From an uncultured Bacteroidota bacterium (GTDB taxonomy: Bacteria; Bacteroidota; Rhodothermia; Rhodothermales; Salinibacteraceae): DNA of 40,941 nucleotides. Positions 9,603-17,284 of this stretch are shown in pieces. Every line of letters starts with the position of its first letter. Position 1 is the stretch's first letter. Both the position numbers and the translations under genes were made by a program. Where the stretch lies: the NCBI GenBank assembly GCA_913055845.1, contig CAJXKO010000015.1, positions 1-40,941 on the forward strand. Reading direction: 5' to 3'. The notes below the pieces were generated by a model. That model saw only the letters and a program-made list of their open reading frames with translations, had not been told where the DNA came from and searched no databases.

Positions 9603-10589
9603 TTACTCGGGGTCACGATTGTCTCCCGTGTCCCCTACTCTTCTTTCCCTGCCCCTTGATTCCGCTGCTCCGCGCCCACTTAGGTGACCGCGCAGGAGCC
9701 GATTGACAGTGGTCGGCGCATCGTGTTGCACCCAGTGCGTAGCGTCCCCGAGCAGTTCGAGCCGCCCGTCAAGACACATCGCCGCACTCGGCGCCGCCAT
9801 CTGCCGACTCAACGCGATGTCCTGCGCGCCCCAGATTATGAGCGTGGGGACCTCGACCGGGACCGAGGGCGGCGTAGACCGGAGCACTCGGCGGGCCGCA
9901 GCGCGGTACCAGTGTAGCATGCCCCGCAGTCGGCCCGTCCGTCGCCACGCCCGTCGGTAGATCGTCAGGTCCGTCTCGTCAAACGTGTCGGGATGGCCGC
10001 TTCCGCACAGAAGCGCGGCGAGAAGTTGCCCGTCGTTGCGCCCGAAGAGCCACTCGGGTAGGGCTGGGAGTTGAAAGAAGAGCGCGTACGTGCTCCGTAG
10101 CAGCTGAGTGGGGCTCGACCGGAGGGTGTCGCGCAAGACGCGCGGATGGGGCCCGTTGAGAATCGTGAGGCGGCGCAGGCGCTCCGGACAGGCGTGGGCA
10201 AGGTGCCAACCCACCATGGCACCCCAGTCGTGCCCCACTACGGCGGCACGGGGACGGCCCGCCGCGTCGATTAGTGCACAGACATCGTCTGCGAGCACAT
10301 CAAGGTCGTAGGCGGCCACGGCACGGGGGGCGTCGCTGCGGTGGTAGCCGCGCTGATCGGGAATCACCACGCGGTATCCGGCCCGGGCCAAGGGTGCAAT
10401 CTGGTGACGCCAGCCGTACCAGAACTCCGGGAAGCCGTGGAGAAGCACGACGAGCGGTCCGTCCTCGGGGCCTGCCGTTCGCACGTGCAGCTGCACCCCA
10501 TCCTGCCCTTCGACCCAGTAGCGGTCGAGCGGAACGGGCAGTCGGTGAGCGGGGTCCCCAGTCACTGGAGGGCTGCTGTGCAGAGACAT
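9603..10589 (-). CDS. Alpha/beta hydrolase, epoxide-hydrolase-like
   Basis: A 328-residue alpha/beta-fold hydrolase from the ATG at 10587-10589. The oxyanion motif HGFPEFWYGWRHQ lies at 51-63. The nucleophile elbow is VGHDWGA with Asp121. The acid is Asp257 (WGAQDIAL) and the base is His285 (ATHWVQHDAP). An Asp nucleophile separates it from esterases and points to epoxide hydrolases or haloalkane dehalogenases. Tyr168 (STYALFFQLP) and Tyr228 (LHWYRAA) in the cap fit the two epoxide-activating tyrosines of soluble epoxide hydrolases, so I favour that reaction. Substrate is unknown. The DUF4385 gene upstream ends only 2 bp before this start, so the two are probably cotranscribed. Confidence 0.9.
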   Translation of the reverse strand: MSLHSSPPVTGDPAHRLPVPLDRYWVEGQDGVQLHVRTAGPEDGPLVVLLHGFPEFWYGWRHQIAPLARAGYRVVIPDQRGYHRSDAPRAVAAYDLDVLADDVCALIDAAGRPRAAVVGHDWGAMVGWHLAHACPERLRRLTILNGPHPRVLRDTLRSSPTQLLRSTYALFFQLPALPEWLFGRNDGQLLAALLCGSGHPDTFDETDLTIYRRAWRRTGRLRGMLHWYRAAARRVLRSTPPSVPVEVPTLIIWGAQDIALSRQMAAPSAAMCLDGRLELLGDATHWVQHDAPTTVNRLLRGHLSGRGAAESRGRERRVGDTGDNRDPE

Positions 10590-10591
10590 AG

Positions 10592-11059
10592 TTAGCCGTC
10601 GGCCATGGGGCTCACAGTCGGGTCGTACACCGTGTCCTGGTGCCGCTCCTTCAGGCGCTGATACGCCGGGTCGTCGGTGAGAGTCTGCCACGCATCGCGG
10701 AAGACGACAGCCGCCGCCCGCTTTTCGGGGTCGGCCCACTGCCGAGGCTCACGCTTTGCCCCATCGTCCGCGTACTTTTGTCCGCCCGGATACTTCGCGT
10801 ACCGCATGGCCCGTGTAAACCCCATCTGCAGGTACTTGCGCACCATGTCCATCCCCACAAATTCCTCGTCGGCCCGGTACGTCTCGTACGCCCCACGGAG
10901 GGCTTCGACCGCCGCCTCGGCGGCGCCCTCGTCCCTGAAGGCCCAGTTGGGGAGCAGCTCCTCCTTATACGGTTGCACCTTGAAAACCCCTTTCTCGCTG
11001 GCATCGTACCGGTAGGCCTCCGGACATTCCCGAAAGTCCAGATCGTACTCGCCGGCCAT
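10592..11059 (-). CDS. DUF4385 family protein
   Basis: 155 residues from the ATG at 11057-11059 (MAGEYDLDFRE). The middle reads KVQPYKEELLPNWAF, then EFVGMDMVRKYLQMGFTRAM and RYAKYPGGQKY, the conserved core of DUF4385. No signal peptide or membrane segment is present, so it is cytosolic. Function unknown. It is tightly spaced between the DUF3047 gene (26 bp upstream) and the epoxide-hydrolase-like gene (2 bp downstream). Confidence 0.87.
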   Translation of the reverse strand: MAGEYDLDFRECPEAYRYDASEKGVFKVQPYKEELLPNWAFRDEGAAEAAVEALRGAYETYRADEEFVGMDMVRKYLQMGFTRAMRYAKYPGGQKYADDGAKREPRQWADPEKRAAAVVFRDAWQTLTDDPAYQRLKERHQDTVYDPTVSPMADG

Positions 11060-11085
11060 GGTCCTTTGTGGCGCGTGCAGGCGCT

Positions 11086-11865
11086 CTACTGTGACGAGAC
11101 GGTGGCGGCCCCAATGGGGAGCGACCGTGACAGGGCAAGAATGTAGTCGAAGTCGATGGTCCCAACCGAGTCCACACTGTCCGAGTCGCTCCACATCGCC
11201 ACTCCGAGCGGAGTTTTATCCGGGGTCCCCCCAAAGAGGCGCTTATAGTCCTCGATCACGTTGCGCTCGTGCGTGACCCACTCCCCGATGCCCTGCTCTT
11301 GCTTCGAGGCCACGACCAGCACCTTGAGCGTCCCAAAATCGACCGTCGTGCCCACCGGCAGAGCCGAGCTGTAGGTGTACTTGATGCTTCGCGGACGGCC
11401 CAGCCAGTCGGTGTCAAACGTCACGTAGAGCGCGCCCCCGGTGTCGTTGCGGCCGCTTCGGCTTTCGTCCGCCCCTTCGGGAAGGGCCTTCGCCCGCCAC
11501 GTCCAGCGCAGGTAGGGCCGCTTGCCGAGGTGCCAGGTGAGTCCCTCCTCCCGCGACCGGATGACCCGAAAGCCGTAGTTTTCCGTGTGGATGCGCGCAA
11601 ATCGCCGGCCCTCTTCCTCCCGCACGTAGACGTTGTGGGTGGGCGTCATGATGCCCTCCCGCGTGAGCGGAACGGCCCTGCGCCCCTTGTTCGTCTGCCA
11701 GCCGGGCGGCGGCGCATCAAGGGCTTCGGACTCGAAGTCCGCAATCACTTTGCAGTTGGCCGTGACGGGAAAGTCCTCGCAATCCGACTGCCCCACGGAT
11801 GGGGCTGGCCCCACGACGATAGTTCCAATGCTCACAGCGAGAAGGAAAAGCGTACGACGAATCAT
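11086..11865 (-). CDS. Secreted DUF3047 family protein
   Basis: 259 residues from the ATG at 11863-11865, giving a signal peptide MIRRTLFLLAVSIGTIVVG with likely cleavage after PSVGQ. The mature part begins with a short Cys-containing segment (DCEDFPVTANCKV), so a disulfide is possible. It then has the DUF3047 pattern: ADFESEALDAPPPGWQ, LRWTWRAKALPEGADE, GGALYVTFDTDW and KYTYSSALPVGTTV, ending in FDYILA. The all-beta composition resembles a jelly-roll, carbohydrate-binding-like fold, but no function is established. Its start is 147 bp from the stop of the cytidylyltransferase gene upstream, so it may be the distal gene of the inositol operon or a separate unit. Confidence 0.85.
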   Translation of the reverse strand: MIRRTLFLLAVSIGTIVVGPAPSVGQSDCEDFPVTANCKVIADFESEALDAPPPGWQTNKGRRAVPLTREGIMTPTHNVYVREEEGRRFARIHTENYGFRVIRSREEGLTWHLGKRPYLRWTWRAKALPEGADESRSGRNDTGGALYVTFDTDWLGRPRSIKYTYSSALPVGTTVDFGTLKVLVVASKQEQGIGEWVTHERNVIEDYKRLFGGTPDKTPLGVAMWSDSDSVDSVGTIDFDYILALSRSLPIGAATVSSQ

Positions 11866-12012
11866 GCAGGACACCGGGGTTGGGAGAAGCATCGCAGAAC
11901 AAGGCCGCCCACGGCGGGACGCGAGTAACAGAAAACGCCGTGCCAAGGCCCCGAACGAACACTTCTCCGCCGTACAGGCGGTGTGCACCTGCCCCATTCC
12001 CCACGCAGTGTC

Positions 12013-12768
12013 CTATTCTACGGACACGAGGTCTCCCATGAGCATCTCCTCGGCGTGTGCGAGCATTGCGGGCGTGTCCACATCCTGCCAGAAGCCGTCC
12101 CCGATGTCGAGGGTCTGCATACGCCCCTCGCCCATGAGGCGCTGAATGCCGTCGGAGAGGGCCGCGTCGCCCTTCGCCGCGTAGACGGCGGAGAGGGCCT
12201 CCATCAGCCCGTCGGTCGCCACGAAGACGCCGGTGTCCACGCAGTTGTAGTCGTCGAGCTGCTTGCCGATGGCGCGGGGCCGACCGTTCTCGACTCGCAC
12301 CTTCGTGGCGTCGTCCATATCGAAGATGGTGTCGAGCTTGGCGTCGACCAGCAGGGTTACGCCCCGCTCGGGCGGGCGGTGGCGGCGGGCCTTCTCCATG
12401 AGCGTATCGCCGAGCACATGGTCGGCCATGGTGAGCAGGAAGGGGCCCTTATCGACGTAGGGCTCGGCCGCCAGGACGGACACGCCGTTCTGGCGGTCGT
12501 AGTGCTCGTTGACGGCGAACCTCAGCGACAGGGGCCCGTCGTAGCGGTCTCTGATTTCCTCCTGCACCGTATCCATTCCGTAGCCCACGACGATGACGGC
12601 CCGGGTGCACCCGGCCGTCTCTAGGCTGTTGAGCGTACGGATGAGGAGCGGCGTGCCCGCCACCGGCGTCAGCGGCTTCAGGTCGGTGGCGTCGTGGGTG
12701 CCGGCCAGCCTTGAGCCGAAGCCGGCGGCCAGGATGACGCCCGTTCGCGGAGAAGCAGAGTCACTCAT
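12013..12768 (-). CDS. Sugar-phosphate nucleotidyltransferase, probably inositol-1-phosphate cytidylyltransferase
   Basis: A 251-residue GT-A-fold nucleotidyltransferase. The nucleotide loop ILAAGFGSRL (12-21) and KPLTPVAGTPLL (31-42) are intact, MADHVLGD places a metal-binding Asp at 116, and the second metal motif is WQDVDTP near the C-terminus. The (M)xDHV motif is typical of inositol-1-phosphate and phosphocholine cytidylyltransferases, not of hexose-1-phosphate enzymes. The gene overlaps the inositol-1-phosphate synthase gene by 8 bp. From that context I infer that it converts inositol-1-phosphate and CTP to CDP-inositol. No fused CDP-alcohol transferase domain is present, unlike the bifunctional IPCT/DIPPS of some thermophiles. 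Other CMP or NMP sugars cannot be excluded. Confidence 0.8.
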   Translation of the reverse strand: MSDSASPRTGVILAAGFGSRLAGTHDATDLKPLTPVAGTPLLIRTLNSLETAGCTRAVIVVGYGMDTVQEEIRDRYDGPLSLRFAVNEHYDRQNGVSVLAAEPYVDKGPFLLTMADHVLGDTLMEKARRHRPPERGVTLLVDAKLDTIFDMDDATKVRVENGRPRAIGKQLDDYNCVDTGVFVATDGLMEALSAVYAAKGDAALSDGIQRLMGEGRMQTLDIGDGFWQDVDTPAMLAHAEEMLMGDLVSVE

Positions 12769-14116
12769 TCGGCGAAGCAGTCGGTTCGGAGACGTTTTCG
12801 GACATTGGGTAGTTCTCGGACAGGTGCGTCAGCGGCTCGGCGCCGCCCAGCACCCGGAGGGTGTTCTTGAGACGGAAGTGCTGGATGAAGAGGTCGTGCT
12901 CGCGCACGTGGCCCTCGATGACGTGCGGGCTTTTGAAGTAGAACGAGAGCCACTCCTGAATGCCGTCGCGCCCGCTGCGCTGCGCGAGGTCGAGGAAGAG
13001 GGCCAGGTCCAGCACGATGGGCGCCGCCAGGATGGAGTCGCGGCAGAGGAAGTCGAGCTTAATCTGCATCGGGTAGCCGAGCCACCCGAAGATGTCGATA
13101 TTGTCCCATCCCTCCTTCGCGTCGCCGCGCGGCGGGTAGTAATTGATCGAGACCTTGTGGTCGAGGTCGTCGTAGAGGTCCGTGTACTTCTCTGGCTGCA
13201 GGATCGTCCCCAGCACGCCGGATTTCGTAACCTCTTTGGCCCGAAAGCTCGATTCGTCGTCGAGCACCTCGCCGTCTCGGTTCCCGAGGATGTTGGTGGA
13301 GAACCAACCCTCGATGCCCAACATGCGCGCCTTCAGGCCAGGAGCCAGAATCGTCTTCATCATCGTCTGGCCCGTCTTGAAGTCCTTGCCGGCAATGGGC
13401 ACGTCGTTTTGCTCAGCCAGCTGCTCCAGCGCCGGGATGTCGGCCGAGAGGTTAGGCGCGCCGTTGGCGTAGGCCACGCCCTCCTTGATGGCCGCGTAGG
13501 CGTAAAGCTGCGAGGGGGCGATGGACGGGTCGTTGTTTTCCATGCCCTCCTCAAACTTCTCAATCGAGAGGTGGCACTCCGACGGCTTCATGTAGATTTC
13601 GGTGGAGCCGCACCAGATCATCACGGCGCGGTCGGCGTCGGTTTCTTTCTTCCGCCGCCGGATGTCTTCGCGGAGCGCTTCGGCCAGGTCCTTCTTCGTC
13701 GCGCCCTGCTTTACGTTGGGTCCGTCGAGGCGCTTCACGTACTCCTTGCTAAAGGCCGCCGACATGGGCTCGATGGTGTGCAGGAAGTCTTCGAGAGGTG
13801 CCAGATCCTCTTGGTCGAGCACCTCGGCGCGGGCGGCGGCCTCGTAGGCATCATCCTCAAAGACATCCCAGGCGCCAAACTCGAGGTCTTCAAGGGGCGC
13901 CAGGTCCACGAAGTCCTTGATGAGCGGACTCCGATGCTCGGAGCGGCGTCCGAGGCGGATGGTCTGCGTCTGGGAGAGAGACCCGATGGGCTTGGCCTGC
14001 CCTCGGCGAATGGCTTCGACCCCGGCAATGAAGGTGGTGGAAACGGCCCCAAGGCCGGGCGTGAGGACCAGGAGGTTGCCCTCGTGGGGCGTGATCTCGG
14101 GCGTGCGGTCGGACAT
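12761..14116 (-). CDS. ino1: myo-Inositol-1-phosphate synthase
   Basis: Isomerises glucose-6-phosphate to inositol-1-phosphate with NAD as an internal cofactor. The protein has 451 residues from the ATG at 14114-14116. The N-terminal Rossmann loop is LLVLTPGLGAVSTTFIAG (15-32). The catalytic core has GKDFKTGQTMMKTILAPG, FSTNILGNRDGEVL, and KVSINYYPPRGD followed by WDNIDIFGWLGYPMQIKLDF. The lysines in these blocks are those used in the known mechanism. CRDSILAAPIVLDLALFLDL completes the family signature. The 8-bp overlap with the downstream cytidylyltransferase argues for translational coupling. Upstream on the same strand, 255 bp away, is a TagB/F-like phosphotransferase. Confidence 0.95.
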   Translation of the reverse strand: MSDRTPEITPHEGNLLVLTPGLGAVSTTFIAGVEAIRRGQAKPIGSLSQTQTIRLGRRSEHRSPLIKDFVDLAPLEDLEFGAWDVFEDDAYEAAARAEVLDQEDLAPLEDFLHTIEPMSAAFSKEYVKRLDGPNVKQGATKKDLAEALREDIRRRKKETDADRAVMIWCGSTEIYMKPSECHLSIEKFEEGMENNDPSIAPSQLYAYAAIKEGVAYANGAPNLSADIPALEQLAEQNDVPIAGKDFKTGQTMMKTILAPGLKARMLGIEGWFSTNILGNRDGEVLDDESSFRAKEVTKSGVLGTILQPEKYTDLYDDLDHKVSINYYPPRGDAKEGWDNIDIFGWLGYPMQIKLDFLCRDSILAAPIVLDLALFLDLAQRSGRDGIQEWLSFYFKSPHVIEGHVREHDLFIQHFRLKNTLRVLGGAEPLTHLSENYPMSENVSEPTASPNE

Positions 14117-14197
14117 CAAACGAGTGAAAGTCTCAGCTGCGAATGTAGCGAGGCCGCCCCGTCGAGGAGCGGCACGGATCCAGGTGGGGATTGGGGA

Positions 14198-14223
14198 ACG
14201 GGGCGCCCTGTTTGGCCCCCCGT
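14198..14223. terminator. GC-rich hairpin between the phosphotransferase and ino1
   Basis: ACGGGGCGCC pairs with GGCCCCCCGT across a six-base loop, with one mismatch in ten pairs. No T-run follows on either strand, so it is not a classic intrinsic terminator. It lies about 150 nt downstream of the phosphotransferase stop and about 80 nt upstream of ino1, where it could limit read-through or act as a leader structure. The A/T-rich stretch just beyond it (about 14226-14262) is the likeliest place for an ino1 promoter. Confidence 0.3.
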
Positions 14224-14371
14224 CGGAGAATTAAGAATGTCGGGTTCTTGAACAAAAGCCTTTAGTGTAGGCGCGCCGAGGCGCGGGAAGGTAACACGGC
14301 TATCGCCCCGGGCAGATCGACGCCTCCCCCAAGCCTGTGCGGGCCGGGCAGGGGATGCCGAGCGTGAAACA

Positions 14372-15601
14372 CTACGACGGGTCGACGGCGCCCCGGGCCG
14401 TAGTGGTTTGGGGCGGGATGACCGTCGGCGTCCGGTTTTGGACAAGGGCCTGTACCACTTCCCAGATGCGCTCGCAGTTCCGCCCGTCGCCCCCCAGCAT
14501 GTGCTCGTCGAGAAACGCTTGGGCGGCGTCGCGGCAGCACTCAGGCTTGGCGAGGGCCTGATCCACCTGCGCAAGGAGCTGATCGAAGTCGCGGGCCAGG
14601 CGACCGCCGTGCTGCTCGGGCGGAAGCTTCCAAATGTGGCGGGCCGACTCGACTTCGCTCTCCAGTACCCCCGCAAACGTGTAGGTGCGCGCCATGAAGG
14701 CCTCGTCGGCGTCGGCCACCGGGTAGACGTGCAGGGTGGGGCGTCCGGTGGCGTAGAAGAGGTTGGCGATGCTGCTGTAATTGGTGATGAGCGCATCGGC
14801 CACCTGCAGGTCCAGGTAGTTGTCCGGGTACCGGTCCTTGTACTTCAGCATCACGTGGTCGTAGCGCGTGGCCAGGTCGTCGAGCATCGCGCGGTAGTCG
14901 TCCTCGAACCGGTAGGAGTCGTGCAGACGCAGGATGACGTTGGCCCCTTGCCGCCCGATGTGGCGCACCAGACGGTCAATGAGGACCGCGTCGGTGCCCC
15001 AGTGCTCAAAGACTTCGCCGTAGTGCCAGGTGGGGGCCACGAGGACCGTGGGCGTATCGGCCACGTCGAACGGGTAGTATGGCTGGGCGAGCGACCGGTC
15101 CATGGGTGTGCGCAGGTCGTCGTGGCTGGCGGCCCCCAGGAGGTGGCAGTTGTCGGGGTGAATGCCCGTAACCTCTGTCCGGTGCTTCTTGTCCCACGGC
15201 CCGAAGCACTGCCAGGCAAAGTCGGGGTTGGGATCACGGATATCCCCCCAGGTTCGTCGCAGGGAGCGGTGCAGCCACCAGAGGTCCTCTTCGCTGTCCG
15301 GCCCCTTCCACCCGAACCCGTGCCAAAGCATCAGGGCTTTCGGCGAGGTGCGAAGGAAAGGGGTGCGGTTGTCCATGATCGTGATGTCCGCGTCAAAGCC
15401 CGGCACCCCGAGGGCATGGTGCCAGAACCGGCGCTCGATGAGCTCCGCGTCGAGTGGATACAACTCGTGCACCCCCTGACTCCGGAACCGCTCCGGGTCG
15501 TCCATGACGACCTTGATCGAGACCCCTGGTTGTTCATCGAGGTACTTGGTGAAGCTCCAGAGGTCCGCGCCGAAGGTGGTGGCCCAAACTAGTACGTTCA
15601 T
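14372..15601 (-). CDS. CDP-glycerol glycerophosphotransferase (TagB/TagF)-family protein
   Basis: 409 residues from the ATG at 15599-15601 (MNVLVWATTFGADLWSF); an upstream extension of 166 residues is compositionally noncoding. It has two Rossmann-like halves, as in GT-B enzymes. The family signatures are ALMLWHGFGWKG, LLGAASHDDLRTP, TVLVAPTWHYGE, ILRLHDSYRFEDDY and DALITNYSSIANLFYATGRP, the last being the conserved donor-site block of the Glyphos_transf family. Known members move an alditol phosphate from a CDP-alditol (glycerol, ribitol) onto a lipid-linked or growing polymer at the cytoplasmic face. No CDP-glycerol synthesis gene is visible nearby. The adjacent inositol-phosphate genes make CDP-inositol a plausible donor; that is inference. 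Confidence 0.87.
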   Translation of the reverse strand: MNVLVWATTFGADLWSFTKYLDEQPGVSIKVVMDDPERFRSQGVHELYPLDAELIERRFWHHALGVPGFDADITIMDNRTPFLRTSPKALMLWHGFGWKGPDSEEDLWWLHRSLRRTWGDIRDPNPDFAWQCFGPWDKKHRTEVTGIHPDNCHLLGAASHDDLRTPMDRSLAQPYYPFDVADTPTVLVAPTWHYGEVFEHWGTDAVLIDRLVRHIGRQGANVILRLHDSYRFEDDYRAMLDDLATRYDHVMLKYKDRYPDNYLDLQVADALITNYSSIANLFYATGRPTLHVYPVADADEAFMARTYTFAGVLESEVESARHIWKLPPEQHGGRLARDFDQLLAQVDQALAKPECCRDAAQAFLDEHMLGGDGRNCERIWEVVQALVQNRTPTVIPPQTTTARGAVDPS

Positions 15602-16131
15602 CAGCACAGGAATGCACCGGGACAGCGAATGCCCCCCTCGTTGGTGGCGGGGGCTAGGCGCGTGAGCCACGCGCTGGCAGCATTGCGTTGAAGCAGCGTG
15701 GCATGTCTGAATGCGGATCGCCCGGTTGGGTTCGCCCCCAACCCCCATTTCCCCTGTCATACGGCCGCTCCGAGGGGCAGCGTGGAACGCAGCCCGCCAT
15801 GGGCTCGATGGGTACGGGCGCACATCCGGTCGGGAACTGGCGACCATGCCGTCCCCATCCCGGCATCGTCCCGACGGCTGGGGGGCAACGGACAAGAAGG
15901 CGGGAGTGCCAGCGCGGCCCTGCTCCGCGCCCCCCTTCCCGATCATTCGATCACGACCTTGTGGCGAGGCGAGACAGACCGTTCCGTCTGCGAATTCGGT
16001 GAAATCCCCCAGATTCCCCGTACGTCTCGTTGCTCGGGGGCCCCACGCGCCGGCTATTCCGTAGGGAATGGTTCTCGACGAGGTCTGCGCCCCCACCACA
16101 CGACGCTCACAGATGCACTGCCTTTTGTAAC
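15602..16131. other. Divergent intergenic region between two glycan-gene blocks
   Basis: 530 bp without a convincing gene; the open frames here are GC-driven and match nothing I know. It must hold divergent promoters for the phosphotransferase (-) and the glycosyltransferase (+), but no consensus element is clear. The only structured part is a pair of overlapping inverted repeats at 15658-15702, listed separately. Confidence 0.5.
15658..15702 (-). promoter_or_regulatory. Two mutually exclusive hairpins in the leader of the phosphotransferase gene
   Basis: GCGCGTG at 15658-15664 pairs perfectly with CACGCGC at 15668-15674 across a three-base loop. GCCACGC at 15666-15672 pairs perfectly with GCGTGGC at 15696-15702. 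The two stems share bases, so only one can form at a time. They lie about 57 to 101 nt upstream of the phosphotransferase start. Overlapping stems are a common design of attenuators and leader switches, but GC-rich DNA can give such pairs by chance. Confidence 0.25.
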
Positions 16132-17268
16132 ATGAATTCCCCGAACACAGGAACCGTGGCGCTATTTTCGAGCCGGTTCGTCCCGTACTCGCAGACGTTC
16201 ATCTACGACGAGGTACGGGGGCACGAACGGTACGAAATAGACGTGTTCTGTAAGGAGCGCCTCAACGAAGATCGGTTCCCCTACGATGAGGCCCACGTAT
16301 ACCACCCGCCCAGCTGGGCGGAAAAAATCTACGAGAATGTGGCCTACTGGCCTTCGTTCGATCGGACGCTGAAGCACGGGAACTACGATCTGATCCACGC
16401 CCATTTCGGCACCACGGCCGTTTACGCACTTCCGTACGTCTGGAGACACGACCTTCCGCTCGTCGTTACCTTTCACGGGTACGATGTGGGCGACCTGTTT
16501 GGCCCCAATCGCTTCTTCCCGAGACAGTGGCGCTACTGGGCCTTATCCACTTCCATCTTCCGGGCAGCCGACCTCATGCTTGCCGACAGCCTGGAGCTGG
16601 CCGAACTGCTCGCCGAACTAGGGGCCGACCGCGACAAGATTGCGGTGCATCGGCTAGGGGTCGACCTCTCTAAGTTCGAGCGGGCCGACGAGGGCCGTGC
16701 GGTTCCCCGCATTACCCTCGTCGGGCGCTTTACCGAAAAGAAAGGCTTCCGGTACGCCCTCCGGGCCTGTGCCCAGGTTCTCAACGACGGCATTGACGCC
16801 GAGGTGGTGGTGCTGGGCGACGGGGACCTCGGGCCTGAACTGCGTCGCATCGTAGCGGAGAACGGCATCGCCGACCATGTCGACTTTCGCGGCGCCGTGT
16901 CCCACGATGAGGTGGCACAGGTGCTAGCCCGCACCGACGCACTGATGACCCCAAGCGTCGTCACGCGCACCCACGACCGCGACTCCGGAATTCTGGTTGC
17001 GAAGGAGGCGAGTGCCTGCGGGGTGCCCGTGATTGGGACGTACCACGGCGGCATCCCCTCCATTATCGACGACGGAGAGACTGGGTTTCTTGTCCCGGAG
17101 CGCAACGTGGGGGCCCTTGCCGACCGCCTCACCCGCCTCTTGAGCGACGACGACCTCCGCACACGCATGGGCCGCGCTGCGCGCCGGAAGATGGAGCGAG
17201 AGTTCGATCTGTTCGATCAGGTGCGCAAGCTGGAGCGCCACTACGACCAGATTCGCAACCGCACGTAA
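16132..17268 (+). CDS. GT4-family glycosyltransferase
   Basis: 378 residues from the ATG at 16132 (MNSPNTGTVALFSSRFVPYS). It has a GT-B fold with an N-terminal acceptor domain containing DLIHAHFGTTA and VTFHGYDVGDLFG. The C-terminal Glycos_transf_1 donor domain begins near ITLVGRFTEKKGF and runs through VVVLGDGDLGPEL to the acidic motif SGILVAKEASACGVPVIG, followed by HGGIPSIIDDGETGFLV. These are the donor-nucleotide contacts of retaining GT4 enzymes. Sugar and acceptor are unknown. The flippase gene starts 16 bp after its stop, so the two are almost certainly one transcript and this enzyme likely works on the lipid-linked substrate that the flippase exports. Confidence 0.93.
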   Translation: MNSPNTGTVALFSSRFVPYSQTFIYDEVRGHERYEIDVFCKERLNEDRFPYDEAHVYHPPSWAEKIYENVAYWPSFDRTLKHGNYDLIHAHFGTTAVYALPYVWRHDLPLVVTFHGYDVGDLFGPNRFFPRQWRYWALSTSIFRAADLMLADSLELAELLAELGADRDKIAVHRLGVDLSKFERADEGRAVPRITLVGRFTEKKGFRYALRACAQVLNDGIDAEVVVLGDGDLGPELRRIVAENGIADHVDFRGAVSHDEVAQVLARTDALMTPSVVTRTHDRDSGILVAKEASACGVPVIGTYHGGIPSIIDDGETGFLVPERNVGALADRLTRLLSDDDLRTRMGRAARRKMEREFDLFDQVRKLERHYDQIRNRT

Positions 17269-17284
17269 CGGTTCCCCAACGGAC

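Noticed and set aside
12593-14251. 552-codon plus-strand frame opposite ino1
   Set aside because: Shadow; the minus-strand protein has the full inositol-phosphate synthase signature.
14408-15592. 394-codon plus-strand frame opposite the phosphotransferase
   Set aside because: Shadow; the translation shows no family pattern.
15602-16099. 166-residue N-terminal extension of the phosphotransferase
   Set aside because: The composition is that of intergenic DNA, and the family starts at MNVLVWATTFGAD.
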